Positions 44,903-57,200 of a stretch of DNA of 64,000 nucleotides are shown piece after piece. Location: NCBI GenBank assembly GCA_015039465.1, contig MU130016.1, positions 62,001-126,000 of the forward strand, read 5' to 3'. Under the pieces are notes generated by a model that did not search any database, was not told where the DNA came from, and saw only the letters and a program-made list of their open reading frames with translations. Source of the DNA: Phlegmacium glaucopus (Eukaryota > Basidiomycota > Agaricomycetes > Agaricales > Cortinariaceae). The position numbers were made by a program, and so were the translations under genes. Positions within the stretch are counted from its first letter, which is position 1; each line of letters starts with the position of its first letter.

Positions 44903-46664
44903 ATGGACGAAAGGATAATCAACGACCCCCATCTCGAGGTCAGGCCAGACCACGCAGGACCACACTACAACGTTCTGCGAAATACGTTAACCCAGAATGG
45001 TATGACTGCCGAGCAAGCAGTCCAAGCGCTCGACAACTCCTGGACCCAGAATCACAATGAACGTGTTCAAAGGTGGGACCAGCAAGTAATTGATGACGCT
45101 AACGCGGCATTAGGAAATCTGGTGCAACAGCAGCAAGCAGTCGAGCTTCAGCTGGTCCACGAGCCACCAGAGCAAGAAGAAGAGAGAGCAGATGCGGAAA
45201 AGAAGAAGGCCAAGATGAAGGACTTCAACGATGCAGCGGCCATTGGCAACTACATTGCCCCGAGGCCAGCTCAGTATGCCCTACGACGAATTGAAGAGTT
45301 CGAGTATGTGGAACTTTGGTATCTCACACCCGAAGGCTGTGCGGACACGACGCAGCACCAGTACACACAGAACGATGACACTTTTGGCTTGACTAAGGTC
45401 GATGACATGGTCACGCTGAAGTCGGTCTCTTCACTCAAGGCATCCAGGAACGTCGTTCCCAACTCTGAGCTAAGCTTCCGCCAAATGTCCATGGCCAAGA
45501 ACGCTTTCATACTGTTAATGACCAAGCACCAGTGGTCGGACAAGGCCATCAACGCCTTCGCACAGTTCTTCACTCAACTCGAGTTGCACCCTTATCGCCA
45601 GCGAGATTTTGGTGAACGAGCGCTCATCCTCTATCAGGCACGGGTTTGTCGAGAATGGCACGACCAATTAAAATTGGGCTCCACCTTCAACATTGGCATC
45701 ATCAACGAAGATTTGCTCCAAAGCATATACAAAGAAATATTAGACAAGGCTCAGCTTATCTCCCTTAACAAGGTTAGTTCCATACCACCTTTTCATTCTC
45801 TGTAAAAGTTGGCTAACCGGTTCTTTTCTTTTACCTCCTTCCCGCGTCTATGTATATCTCGACTCATCCCCCTCCTTGCACCATGCACCTCATATCTCGC
45901 CCCATGCACCCCGTGCCTCGCTCCATGCACCTTGCACCTTGCACCATGCACCTTGCACCGCGTATTACATACCTTGCACCATGCACCATGCATTATACAT
46001 CATGCCCCACGCATCATGCCCCATGTTCTTTATGCACCATGTACACTATACTTTCGAATATGCACCATGTTCTATTCTTGCGTCATATGACTTATACGTG
46101 AAGTTGCGAGTCGCTCATAATAGCATGAATGCCCAAGAGGGCAGGCAAGAGCAGTTCCATACCCCCAAACGACGCAACCATCGCGAGAGGGAACAGCAAT
46201 TTGCTAGAACGGCCAGTGGTAGTGGACGCCCCCACAATCCGTCACGATTGCACTCACCCACGAGAAGGGTGCCAAACAACCCTCGTCATCGTTTCTCTCC
46301 TCCGCCGCATAATCGCTACTCTTCATCCCAACAATCTCCGACTAAGAACCTAGCTTTTCCATCAGGCACAGCCTCGCAAGGTCAACCCGTCTGCGCTCTA
46401 TGCCTGGCCACAGAGGTCCACGACACCAGGAAATGTCGATCCGAAACCCTCTGGGACGGAACCAAGGCTAGATGCAGAAAAAGCGAAGAGGGCAGGCTCA
46501 TTACGCCAGCCAGCACCATCTTATGCAGTGACTGGAACAATCGTCGCGGATGTACCTCCAATTCTCATGAACAACGACACGAGTGTTCAGGCTGTGGAAA
46601 CAAAGATCACGGAGCTCAGAGGTGTCCTCGAGCGCAGAGGAAACCAAGCGCTCATGCCATATAA
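44903..46664 (+). CDS. Gag-like protein of the YR retrotransposon
   Basis: The first exon (44903 to about 45773) starts MDERIINDPHLEVRPD and encodes a charged protein with a coiled region (ADAEKKKAKMKDF). Then comes a conserved block ending LDKAQLISLNK. A probable intron (about 45774-46102) carries a GCACCAT-type repeat. The second exon starts LRVAHNSMNAQEGRQ, is Arg/Ser/Pro-rich, and has two zinc-binding motifs: CALCLATEVHDTRKC and a canonical CCHC knuckle CSGCGNKDHGAQRC. This domain order is typical of the ORF preceding RT in agaricomycete YR elements, where it packages RNA. The end overlaps the RT frame. Confidence 0.75.
45880..46075 (+). repeat. GCACCATGCACCTT-type short tandem repeat
   Basis: About 190 bp of GCACC, ATGCACC and CATGC variants lies in the presumed gag intron. 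It keeps two or three frames open by chance, which explains the His/Pro-rich ORFs here. Confidence 0.7.
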
Positions 46665-49062
46665 GGCGGATGCTTGGGAGTCAATGCTTCGACGCTGTAA
46701 CCTACTTGTCAAATACCCCAGTATCCCTAATGCCCTACGAAAAGGTTTCAATGCCGGAATACGGCCTATTTATTTTACCTTTACACCTGATAATAGCCCT
46801 ACTTTACATCAACACCCGGAAGCTTACCAGGAGGTCATCTCGAACGAGTTCAGATGAGGCCATTATATCGGCCCATGCACTCGACATGAGGTCGAGCAGC
46901 TTATCGGACCATTCCAGTCATCACCTCTTTCCTGGGTTCCTAAGCCAGGAAAACCTGGCAAATACCGCGCCGTGCATAATTTCTCCTACCCTCACACTCC
47001 TACTACAGATATATCCTCCATAAACTACACCATTGACCCAGACATGTACCCATGCACATGGGGTACTTTCACAACAATATGTTTCACTATATACAATCTT
47101 CCCCCCGGTTCCCAGGCTTCTATCCGTGACATTGCCGAAGCATACCGTACAATACCCATTATCCCTAGCCAATGGCCCGGCTTAGTTGTTAAGCTACGGG
47201 AATTCAATGCGTTCGCTGTTAATACTTGCAATGATTTTGGGCTTGCCTCTGCCGGGGGAATCTACAGTCACCTGGGAGATGCAACGATCGATATTTTCCG
47301 TACGCAGGGTATTGGACCAATTTCTAAATGGGTCAACGATCATATTTTCTTTCGAATTTTAAGTAGGTACCTCGCATCTTACAATGCCAAACAACAACAT
47401 TGGCATGCTATTATTACTGAGAACGGAGGTAGAACTCAGTCAGGTAGCCGTTACTGGTACCAGGGAGAAGTCATGCCCAACGACCTCCCAGCAGAGTTCG
47501 ATGAAGACGCGGCTTGTCCTTTCGTAGACTTTTCAAACCTTCCAAATCGGTCCCACGCAGACTCCTGTTTCACTTATTGTGACGCAGACGTTGATGCCAT
47601 CTCCGAACAGCTCGGTATTCCCTGGGAACTTTCCAAGACTATTCCGTTCTCGTCAATCGTGCCTTATCTAGGTTTCAAATGGAATTTATCAGAGCGCACA
47701 GTCGAAATTCCAGAAGACAAAAAGGCCAAATATAGGACGGCAATCCAAAACTGGCTGTCACGCTCTACTCACACACTGGAAGAAGCACAAAAAATCTATG
47801 GAAAGCTTCTGCATGCGAGTTTGGTACTCCCTGCAGGCCGCGCTTATCTCACAGGCCTCGAGACACTTATCGGTTCCTTCGGATCTAACCCTTTTGTCCC
47901 TCACCACGCCCCTCGCCATACCGCAGAGGATCTCGCTTGGTGGCTTCGTGTCTTTGACTCATCGAGAATCATTCATCCCATCCCAGGCCCATCCCCTGTT
48001 ACAGACAAAGCTGCTTTCTCAGATGCCAGCTCAGGTTTTGGCATCGGCATTGTTGTCGGCAACAAATGGAGAGCTTGGTGTCTCCTCCCAGGCTGGAAGA
48101 CAGACGGTAGGGACATCGGATGGGCAGAAGCTATTGGCTTCGAGTTTCTTGCACGCACTCTCTGCACAGCAAGCCAACCGGGTGAGTATTTCCAGGTCTT
48201 CGGCGATAACAGAGGCATCGTCGAAGGATGGTGGAAAGGAAGGAGTAGAAATTGGGAGACTAACAAAGTATTCCGCCGCATCCACAACCTCTCAAATACT
48301 CACCAATGCTTTTTTATCACGCGCTACGTCACTAGCAAAGAAAACCCAGCAGATGCCCCCTCAAGAGGACTATACCCGGCAATTACTCATCTTGTTAAGT
48401 TTAAAGCAAAAGGAGAAGTCACGTCGGAGTTACTCCGGAACGGAACCGGAACAGTAACCCGGAAAGGACGTTGGCCTCAGCGTATGTGCTGTGCCGCCCA
48501 GCTCCTAAGGTGTCCTGATTTCAGAACGGAAGAAGTAAGTAACAAGTCGGAAGACCTCAGTGACTTAGAGGGAAAACAAGAGGAGGGAAACTAAGTTGAT
48601 ATTCGAACTAAGGGAAAACATACAAGTTCGAGTACTTTAAATATCAAAGGAATTGCAACCGAAATATAGAATATAAATATAAGTGCTGTGTTCTGCTCCC
48701 GGGAAAGGTCCTGCATTCTTGGGTGAATAATCCATGGCTGGTGTGCTGACTGATAGTGGGAAAGTGATGACAAAGGAATAGTTGTTATGACGAAGGTGTG
48801 GTAAGGTGTTTGGAATATCGTCGGAAGAGTCGGAATGATATGGAGAAGTCTCGGAGTCGGACGTAGGAGGAGTAGAGTCGGAAACAAGGGAGAGTACTGG
48901 AACGGAGTACGGACTACCGGAAACAACTCCAACGGAGTCGGACCGGAGTTACATGTGACGGAATGTAACACATCTCCTCCCAGCAATCCACATTCCAGAT
49001 GCTATCAAGCAATTCGTCGTCGATTTCGACTGCACATCACCCCTTTGCAATGACTACTCCTA
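46528..49062 (+). pseudogene. RT-RNase H of the YR retrotransposon, inactivated
   Basis: The frame runs through PYKADAWESMLRRCNLL, then an in-frame TGA at 46855-46857. It continues with GPFQSSPLSWVPKPGKPGKY, RAVHNFSYP, FGLASAGGIYSHLGDA, and KWVNDHIFFRI where an active RT would have a VDD-type centre. RNase H follows: AAFSDASSGFGIGIV, WAEAIGFEFL, VFGDNRGIVEGWW. The solo LTR at 48393-48970 interrupts it at THL. Without the LTR the frame ends at a stop that overlaps the recombinase ATG by 14 bases (ATGACTACTCCTAA). The nonsense codon, the D-to-N change and the LTR each would abolish activity. Confidence 0.87.
48393..48970. mobile_element. Solo LTR (578 bp), copy 2
   Basis: It starts TGTTAAGTTTAAA and ends GAATGTAACA. 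CATCT is duplicated on both sides (48388-48392 and 48971-48975). It is the same family as 39584-40165. It lies in the RT-RNase H frame of the YR element. Confidence 0.93.
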
Positions 49063-50341
49063 ATTCTGAAGACGTGATACCTAGACTCGTTCCAAATCTA
49101 TCTACAATCACCAATCGAGTCCGACATAATAATATACCGAGTCAAGACCAAGTCATCTCAGATATTCCTTCTGGTAGACCTCGTCCTTCAAGGCCTTCAG
49201 CCTACAATCCTCACCTTGCACCTCAGCCATCCCCATTACACCCTCATTGCTTAGCGCGAGACCGACTTCACCTCTGGAGACCAGCTGCCTCTGTGCATAG
49301 CCGTCATACCACTGCCCCGGAAGAAGACTTAAACAATATCTTCAACATCATGTTGAACGCATGGGCGGACTCCATGCGCGAATCATATAGCACAGGGATT
49401 CTGGTCTACCACATATATTGCGACAAGAAGGCTATCCCAGAGGAATTGCGAGCGCCTACTAGTCAACCAGTCATCTCAAGTTTCATCACTAGCTTAGCTG
49501 GGTCTTACTCTGGCTCAACTATCTCTAATTATATTCAAGGCATTCGGGCCTGGCACATCCTCCATGGGCTGGAGTGGAAACTCAATTCTCTCGAAATGGA
49601 CGCCCTGCTTAAAGGGGCTGACCGGCTAACCCCTCCGGCGTCGAAGAGAAAGAAAAGGCAGCCATATACCCCTGAATTTATCGCCAAACTCCGCCAGCAG
49701 CTCAGACTCGAAGACCCGTTCGACGCTGCTGTCTTCACCTGCCTCACGACCTGCTTCTATGCTGCAGCCCGTGTAGGTGAATTCCTAGTCCCTCGACTAG
49801 ACACTTTCTCGCCGACTCATCACATCACGATAGCCAGCCTACTACCAAGCAAGACTTGAACGGCCTTGAGGTAACAGTTTTACATCTTCCCCACACCAAG
49901 GCAGCCCCTCTCGAGGGAGAAGATGTGTGCTGGAGCCGTCACCCAGGGCCTACCGACCCTTATGAGGCTCTCAACAACCATCGGCAGGTCAACAATCCGC
50001 TGGAGGGAGCCCACCTTTTCACTTATCGGCACAAGGACCAATTACGCCCACTGACGAAGCCAGCGTTCGTCAGGAGGCTCACCTCAGCCGCTCGTCAAGC
50101 TGGTTTAGAACCTCTTCAAGGTCATGGCATCCGTGTAGGCGCTACCCTATTCTATCTACTCCAGGGAGTACCCATAGAAGTGATGAAAGTCATGGGGCGC
50201 TGGAGTAGCGACGCCTTCCTACGTTACCTTAGGAAGCATGCTCAGATCCTTACTCCATTCATACAAGCCAACACGGACGCTCACGAAGCCTTCTCGCAGT
50301 TTATTATTCCATCGCAGTCCCTCCTGCAGGGACGGCAGTGA
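49049..50341 (+). pseudogene. Tyrosine recombinase of the YR retrotransposon, frameshifted
   Basis: It starts MTTPNSEDVIPRL at 49049. A SAM-like DNA-binding region (TISNYIQGIRAWHILHGLEW) is followed by the catalytic region: first arginine in CFYAAARVGEF, HxxR in GHGIRVGATL, and the C-terminal GRWSSDAFLRYLRKH with the nucleophilic tyrosine. One frameshift near 49850 separates SLLPSK from the next block (LNGLEVTVLHLPHTKAAP). All catalytic positions are present otherwise. In this class the enzyme inserts a circular DNA copy, so no DDE integrase is needed. Confidence 0.87.
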
Positions 50342-50440
50342 TTTCTTCATCAAGCTAGGTAAGCACAGCAGCCCTTCCTCCTAGAACTTGGGTAACGAGA
50401 CTTAATCGTCGCGTTGTCAGACTCCTATAGTTATGGGTTT

Positions 50441-50644
50441 CGCAGCTCGTCTCTACCAGTCTAGTTCGGTTGCTTCTCGGGTCGGGAAGCGCTTCGCGCT
50501 TTCACCCAATCAGCTTACTGTGCTCGTATCTCGATAATCATTTGCATCATATTAGTAATTCATCAAATATATCTTTACCCCAGGGCATCAACTACAGTTG
50601 ATCCAGGGTCTGCAGGCTCAGACAAACAAATGAATACGCAAAGA
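50441..50644 (+). repeat. Split direct repeat B1
   Basis: Identical or nearly identical to 50931-51134. Both start CGCAGCTCGTCTCTACCAGT and end AATACGCAAAGA. Only a few base differences are visible (for example CCAGGGCATC against CCGGGGCATC). Confidence 0.92.
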
Positions 50645-50930
50645 TCAATATTCTCGTCTTAGCAAAGTATGAGCGTAGATTAGAATCAAGTCTTTGAGTG
50701 AATGTGTGATGTCACAGCGTTACACGCTTCTTCTTTCTAAGACATCCATCGTTCACTCTCAGCATCTGGCTCTCTGCCTCGCTCTGGCTCGTTTTTCGCT
50801 CCCTCCCACCACTCCCTATGTAACGCAAACTTACTCACCAGGCCAGCATCGTTCGACTTTCATCTGGCCCGAGAGGTTTTACCAAATTTGATTGAGAGGT
50901 TTTCAGTTTGCGAGTTTTCCCACCCGCCCT
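50645..50930 (+). repeat. Split direct repeat A2
   Basis: The first 150 bases match A1 at 44637-44790. The remainder leads directly into B2. Confidence 0.8.
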
Positions 50931-51134
50931 CGCAGCTCGTCTCTACCAGTCTAGTTCGGTTGCTTCTCGGGTCGGGAAGCGCTTCGCGCTTTCACCCAAT
51001 CAGCTTACTGTGCTCGTATCTCGATAGTCATTTGCATCATATTAGTAATTCATTGAATATATCTTTACCCCGGGGCATCAACTACAGTTGATCCGGGGTC
51101 TGCAGGCTCAGACAAACAAATGAATACGCAAAGA
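50931..51134 (+). repeat. Split direct repeat B2 (right end of the YR element)
   Basis: 204-bp copy of B1. After it the sequence becomes unique (AGACAGGCCAGG), which marks the right end. Confidence 0.9.
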
Positions 51135-51493
51135 AGACAGGCCAGGTTGATGGTAGAATTAAATATTTAATATTTATCCACTACTTAGTATACTCAAACT
51201 TATCGGTTTGCTTCTAGACTCAACTAAGCCACTGCCAGTGGACGATCTTGGTACCAGACTAGGTTTGCTTCGTGGCCCGTGTATTTTGGAGCCGAAGAAA
51301 GGGAAGGGCCCGATTTGGGCGCCCTCGACACTGTCCTGTCCCTCGAGAGCTTTCAATTGCAAGCAGCGCCAAGTCAAAATCTTTCGACAAAGTAGGTTTG
51401 CCTCGCAAACAATGCTTCAGCTCTCTAGCAAAAAGATAACCATTTGTGAGGACGACTATAATACAAAGTCAAAAAGTATCGAGATCATTAATA
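51135..51493. other. Spacer between YR element and caspase gene 3' end
   Basis: No gene was recognised. It should contain the 3' untranslated region of the minus-strand caspase gene. Confidence 0.35.
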
Positions 51494-53720
51494 TCATTCC
51501 GAGCCTTTGCCCACAATGAGAGGGATTTTAAAGGTCCCTATGGGCTTGTTTGCGCCGCGGCTGGCATTCATATAGAGGTGTGGTCCGTCGTTCATCTTAC
51601 TACGTCTCCTTGCTCCACGATGATCTCGGTGCTGAAATTTCGGCAAGAACAAGGCATCCCGCCTGATATGTAAAAGGTCGAGATAACCAGCGGAGAAAAA
51701 TAGTTTCAGATATATGAGTTCGCTTTCCAAGCCATCCTTTTCCAAAATAAAGAACCAGGGATCATCGCCTTCATTGCCATACCCAATCGTTTTTGATTCT
51801 CCCACTTCCAGGCAAGGACTTGGTTCCCCTCCGGAGACGGTTGGAGGGTTATAAATGACGTCTATACATGGCATATTGTTCAGAATGGGAAAGGAGAGTA
51901 AAAGTAAGCACGAACCTATGCTGAATTTACTCATATCAAAATAAAATAGCGAGAAGTAGATGGGATGATCAGATGTGTTGGTGATCTTGTAACCATAATC
52001 CTTCTTATTATCAGACGGAAGGTTAACAGCATCATCAGGTTTAAGAATCTTCTCGTCGCAACCACCTCTCAGGGTGACCAATCTGATTTCAATAGGCGGT
52101 TTCTGGTCTGGCGTAGTACACTCAAGGTAATCGTAGAAATGGCCCATCTGTTGGAAAAGTCTGTTAAAATCAATATCCGCAAGTGGTGAAGGATGGAGGA
52201 ATGTTTTAGTCAGTCCATGACATGGAGGCGAAAAGTTAAATCCAACACAATCCTGCCCGGATTGGACAACTTGAAGGACAAGTTTCGGGTCCTTGTGGGA
52301 GGCATCCACCAGCTTTACGCCCAAGTTTGGGAACTTCCAATTTCCTACTATCCTATTCAGTTCAGATTGGGGGACGGCGATGCTGACGTGTGGTGAAAGA
52401 ATAGCCCTGACGGCGAAGGCGTGGTTTGGCGTATCTGGAGGGACTTTGAGATATGAAACCAAGTTCCGTGCATCAGTGATTTTCGCTTCCCCCACATACG
52501 CAGCAGAAGTAAGGTCTTTTGCCGTAAAAATGAGAAACCTGTCCTCTGGTTTGATGTCGTGGCAAAGTCCCAGTTGGATACGAAGTATACCATTTCCACC
52601 CTCGCCATCTCGAACGGGCTCGATCGGTAGAAAAACCTTGTCCTTTCGATCCATACTGAAGATGATTCGATCCTTGTTAACTCCGTCGCAGTGAGGATAT
52701 GGGCTGCAGATGCTTAAGAACAAGTACACCGACAAAGTGGACGGTTGCGACTCACCTCTCATAACCCAAACTGAGAATAAGCTCCTCATATGTTACGGAA
52801 GTGGACTTTATTTCAATACCTCGGAGTTGTTTGAGGAGACGATGACTGAATATGCCCCGGTATTGACCTTGTTCCGTAACCCAAGATTCTCTAGTCTTCA
52901 GATCTTCACGACAAGCAGCAAGGAGTATATGGTTGGTTGGTGTCGTAGAGGACGCACGGGAAGCATTCGACTCGATATCAGCAGTAAAATCAGTCTTAGC
53001 GAGTGATGCAAGTTTTGCGTAGTTGTCTGGAAGATCGATACCTCGCACAGTACCGTCTTCCTCCCTTCGAGTTCCCGATGCCGAATGGCAACTATCAAGG
53101 ATAACGACCTGAGGAGCACTAAATAAAATACCAGTACCAACAGATTAATGTCACACTTACAATGTTGTCGCTTATTTTTGCCACTTCTGCGATTATTCGA
53201 GACAAATCTCTATCCAGAATCCCTGCTTGATGGTTTTCGTCCTCTGGGTTTAGGTGCAAAAAGATATGACAATATAAGAGGCAGATGCAGAAAGAAGGCT
53301 TACCGGTACTATACTTGAAATCATACGGAATGCGCATTTGTATTTTACGCTTGCTCGGGAGCTTCCATTCCTCTAGGGGCTTCACCTCCGCACCATGACC
53401 TGCAAAAAAGATCAGAATAAGGTCATCTTCTTGAATACGTGAATCTTCTGCAAGATTTTTGATCGCTGTCAAGATATTGGCGCGCGTGGCTTTATCATTC
53501 GTGAGAAGCATCTGGTGAACATCGTCGAAGGATTCTTTCAACCAAGCCTCCAAGGCGTTGCAATCGTTGACACATCCTTTTAGTTGCCTGACATGCGGGT
53601 ATGTATCGATTCCAATGAGCAAAGCGAATGCCCTAGACCAAAGGTAACGACATCAGATTGCCTTTTTCGAGATAAGGGGAATAGTAGGTAATGGAATGCT
53701 TACACAGACTTAGAAGACAT
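51494..53720 (-). CDS. Caspase-like (C14) protease
   Basis: Six exons in exact phase give 645 residues: 53720-53704, 53632-53304, 53243-53161, 53108-52756, 52703-51916 and 51861-51494. The protein starts MSSKSVAFALLIGIDTYPHV, so the caspase fold begins at the N-terminus. The catalytic histidine is in LIFFAGHGAEV and the catalytic cysteine in VVILDSCHSASGT. A C-terminal region of about 370 residues includes HPIYFSLFYFD near the end. The C2-caspase gene at 28862 has the equivalent YFDPF and a similar ending, so the two are paralogues in body but this one lacks the C2 part. Metacaspase-like proteases act in fungal programmed death. It is in tandem with the TPR-CHAT gene (both minus), separated by about 500 bp. 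Confidence 0.9.
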
Positions 53721-54225
53721 GGGATATTGACTGTTGAGAGCCTGGTCTCCAACGAAATGTGGTTTGTCCTGTGGGCCAAGGGCGATAAAATCTGGTGCAG
53801 AGGCCCTGTCAGATATTTATTAACTGTGATAGAGAAATGAGCGCTGAACCGTGATTTTATAGTCCGACAAGACAAGGATTGAATTACATCAGCAGATCCT
53901 GGAGCGCTTAGCACTTGGTCCTTCCCGGACCGGAGAAAGGGCTCGCTCCGAACCCTAGATAAGTATAACCTCCTTAAGAAATATAAAACCTAAAGTAAGT
54001 CTCATATTACCGTGCAAAGCAGCGGCCCACTAACCAAGTTTTATTAGTGATCTTTCGTGTATGTTGTGTTATCATCAATCGGATAATGATAAAACACACA
54101 AGTACATATCAATTTGTCACTCTTTCCAATGTGATCTTACCACCATGTCATATCCCGTTATTCTCGAACCTTCAAGTTTAATCAAACATCTATACTGGCA
54201 CATATCGAGGAACCGGAAAATGATC
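53721..54225. promoter_or_regulatory. Intergenic region between caspase promoter and CHAT gene 3' end
   Basis: It holds the upstream region of the minus-strand caspase gene. No specific site was recognised. Confidence 0.4.
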
Positions 54226-57200
54226 TCAATATCCGAAGTGAACATATGGAACCCAAGCAAGGAGTGCCAGCTCCGAATCCCCAAGCTTCTTGCGAATGCG
54301 CCCTGTGGCATAATGAAGGGCATAAGCAGCCATATCACTATTCAATTCTTTCTGCCCTTTACCCGCTTCACCGCCCAGGATATGCTTATAGAAATCGACA
54401 GCAATCTCCGGCCCATACTGATCCATTATGGACCACATTGTCGCCACGACTCCTCGATATCCAGCTGCCAACATCCCACCCGCCAGATGGACAGCCTCCT
54501 CTGAAAGCTTTTCTTCTCCGGTGCTTGTTCGACATGCCGATAAGAAAGCCAAGTCAGCATTGTCGAGTTGTTTTTTGATAATCTCGGAAAGCACAAGTTG
54601 TCCGTCGTGAAGATAGAAGGTGCTCTGCAAAGCATTCTTTGTGTCCTGGCTTCCATGGCAGGCAAAGTGTATCCAGCTGTGTGATTCCATCATCCTCTTC
54701 ACTTCGTTGACAGTTGCAGCAGCTTCCTCAAGACAACGCACTTCAACATCTCCGCGGCCAGTTAGGTGCTTCAAAACGGCACGAACTTCGGCTCTGGTAC
54801 CTGGAATTCGGGTCTGGCCCGGTGTATTTGGTTGACTGATCAAAAGAAGTTTCTTGGACCCTTGTTGGCCTGGCTTTACTTCCTTTGTTCTTCCAAGAAG
54901 TGTAGTAACAGTTGGAGTGTATGAAGAGATGGCATAATTTAAAAGACAATCATCAGTGGCGTGACCTTGACCATAGATGCCGGCAGCGTGAATGGGAAGG
55001 AATGCAAGGGGACCTGTCACACACCACCAGATACGAAGAGGATCCGACAGATGAGGCTTCAATCAAGAACAGTAAGTGACCGTACAGTTCAAATACATAT
55101 TTAAATTACTTACCAAAATTGCAAGATTGTCGAGAATTGGCTTAACAACATTTAACCATAACTGACCAAGAATAGAACGAATATCACTGTCGTTCTTTCT
55201 ATTTGAGCTGCGTTGGTGCGCGCCTCGCATCTCGTCAGGTTCAGATCCTCGGGAACGCATACCGCAAGATGAAAGATAGCCATGGAGGAGACTTCGAAGC
55301 TCTTCTGCCAATTCGTAAGAGAAATTGTTAAGAGGAACATGGAGAGGCGCTTCGGCTCCAAAAATGAGAGCAAGTGCATCGCAACGAGTCTTGTGAACAT
55401 TGATGAGAACTACGGGACCGTCTGCTGGCAGGCCGGGGCGCCGGAGAAAATCTTTGAATTCAGGAATGATGCGAATTTTTTTAAGAACTTCTTGTAATGA
55501 CATTTTCTGAGCCATGCTAGCTTCGGTTCCAATGCTTGATGCTTCTGCACGATATCCAGAGTGCTTTAATTGTCTTGAAATATTGAGGAAATGATCAGCT
55601 AGAGCTGGATCGTACACACGTAGCTCATCTAAGGGGAGCTTAGGCAATATATCAGAAATCTTTGGTGGTTGGAGAAAGTCTTCGAAACCTGGTTTACTTC
55701 GAATCTTGGTGAGCAGGGTATGATATTCCTGTGCAAGTTGAATGTGTGTAAGTATCTCGTCTTGAGTAGCTACCAAATGGGACATGTCGCCAGTTCCTCC
55801 TGAGTCAAAATATTCGGCTTCTTGGCGAGAACCCGAGTAATCCAATGCCCTGGAAACTCTTAAAAATCTTTGGGCCAGTTCTGAATCTTGCTCCTGCAAA
55901 CTATTTGCCGGTGTTCGGAGTTGATTTATCTGACTCCAAACCAAACACCGCCCCTGCTCAAGCCACTCGACAGCTGTACCAAGTTCGCCCAGGTCCATTG
56001 CCGTAGCTGCAGCGGTCATCGTCAAATCCGAAATATCCGTTAGGCTCCCGTGTCGCTTCTGAACAGTTTGTTCTAATCCTGCAACTTGTGAGAGCAGCTC
56101 AATGACCTTTCTGAATGCTTCCAGAGACTGAGGAGGGTCGTGTAGTCGACAGAGAAGACCCCATTCGCGTGCGGTGATCAGACGGATATATGGACTGCCT
56201 GTGTGACATGTGGCCGCATCGCGGAATGAGGTGATGGCGTTGAGAACGTCAGCTTTGTCTCCACTCTGTTTGAAGCGGCTATGTAAGGAATTTCCTAACG
56301 AGCCAAGTCGTGAAGGCAGGTCAGCATGTCCTTTTGGCGTAAGCCCAATCGCTTGCTGGTGTCTCTCGATAGCACTGTTGATATCAAGTAGGTCATGTGT
56401 CACTTTGAACCTTGCGTGGTGTGAATTCCCAAGATTCCTCAACAGTAACGGCTTGAGCATATATCCATCTCTTACCATCTCCACCGCCTGTGCCTGAAAC
56501 TTAATTGCCGATTCTATATCCGCCACCTCCTTCGTCTTTCCAAAGCGAATCTGGTACGAACCTCCCAGATTGTTCAACCACGATGCCATCCTGGGATGCT
56601 TTTTCGGCGCTATCTCAATCGCCCTTTTCTGATACTTAATACCGTCATCAGAATCCTTGATCATACCTCCCCCCGTCCCCTTGAACCTCAAATGATAAAA
56701 GCTCCCCAGATTGTTTAACCATATTGACATATCATCGTGATGCTCGGTGCTCATGCTGATTGCCTTTTCCGTATTGACAATCGCGCTGTTAATATCTGCC
56801 AGGTCGGCCTTGCGGTCGAAACGTGCTTTGAATGAATTTCCCAAGGCACCGAGGCGAGCTGCTAGATCGGGATGGTTGTCGCCGGTTAGATGTACGCCTC
56901 GCTGTTGGTTTGATATAGCTTTTTCAATGTCCATAAGGTCGCCAGTAGCTTTGAACCGAACGCGATATGCGATTCCCAACCTACTTAGTCGTTCAGGAAG
57001 GGCCACATCACCCTCTTTGTTTTGTGACTCGGAGGCAGATGACTCGAGGAAAGAAAGTGCTTGTTCAATATCGGGAGCGTTTCCAGATAATGTGAAGCGA
57101 CTGAGGTAGCTTGTACCAGCAGCATGAACGTAGATCGCATGAGCTGGATCATCGGGTGTTGTATGCCTCATAGCAAGCTCGAATGATTTAATAGCATAGT

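Larger units (their letters stand above)
44637..51134 (+). mobile_element. Tyrosine-recombinase retrotransposon (DIRS/Ngaro-like) with split direct repeats
   Basis: Repeat A occurs at about 44637-44790 and 50645-50799. Repeat B occurs at 50441-50644 and 50931-51134 (204 bp each). The order A1-genes-B1-A2-B2 is the split-direct-repeat layout of Ngaro/PAT-type elements. The genes in between are gag-like, RT-RNase H and a tyrosine recombinase in place of an integrase. A solo LTR (48393-48970) is nested between RNase H and recombinase. An in-frame stop in RT and a frameshift in the recombinase show it is inactive. Confidence 0.87.

Noticed and set aside
45809..46101. His/Pro/Cys-rich ORFs over the GCACCAT repeat
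   Set aside because: Explained by simple repeats in several frames, and they conflict with the gag frame on both sides.
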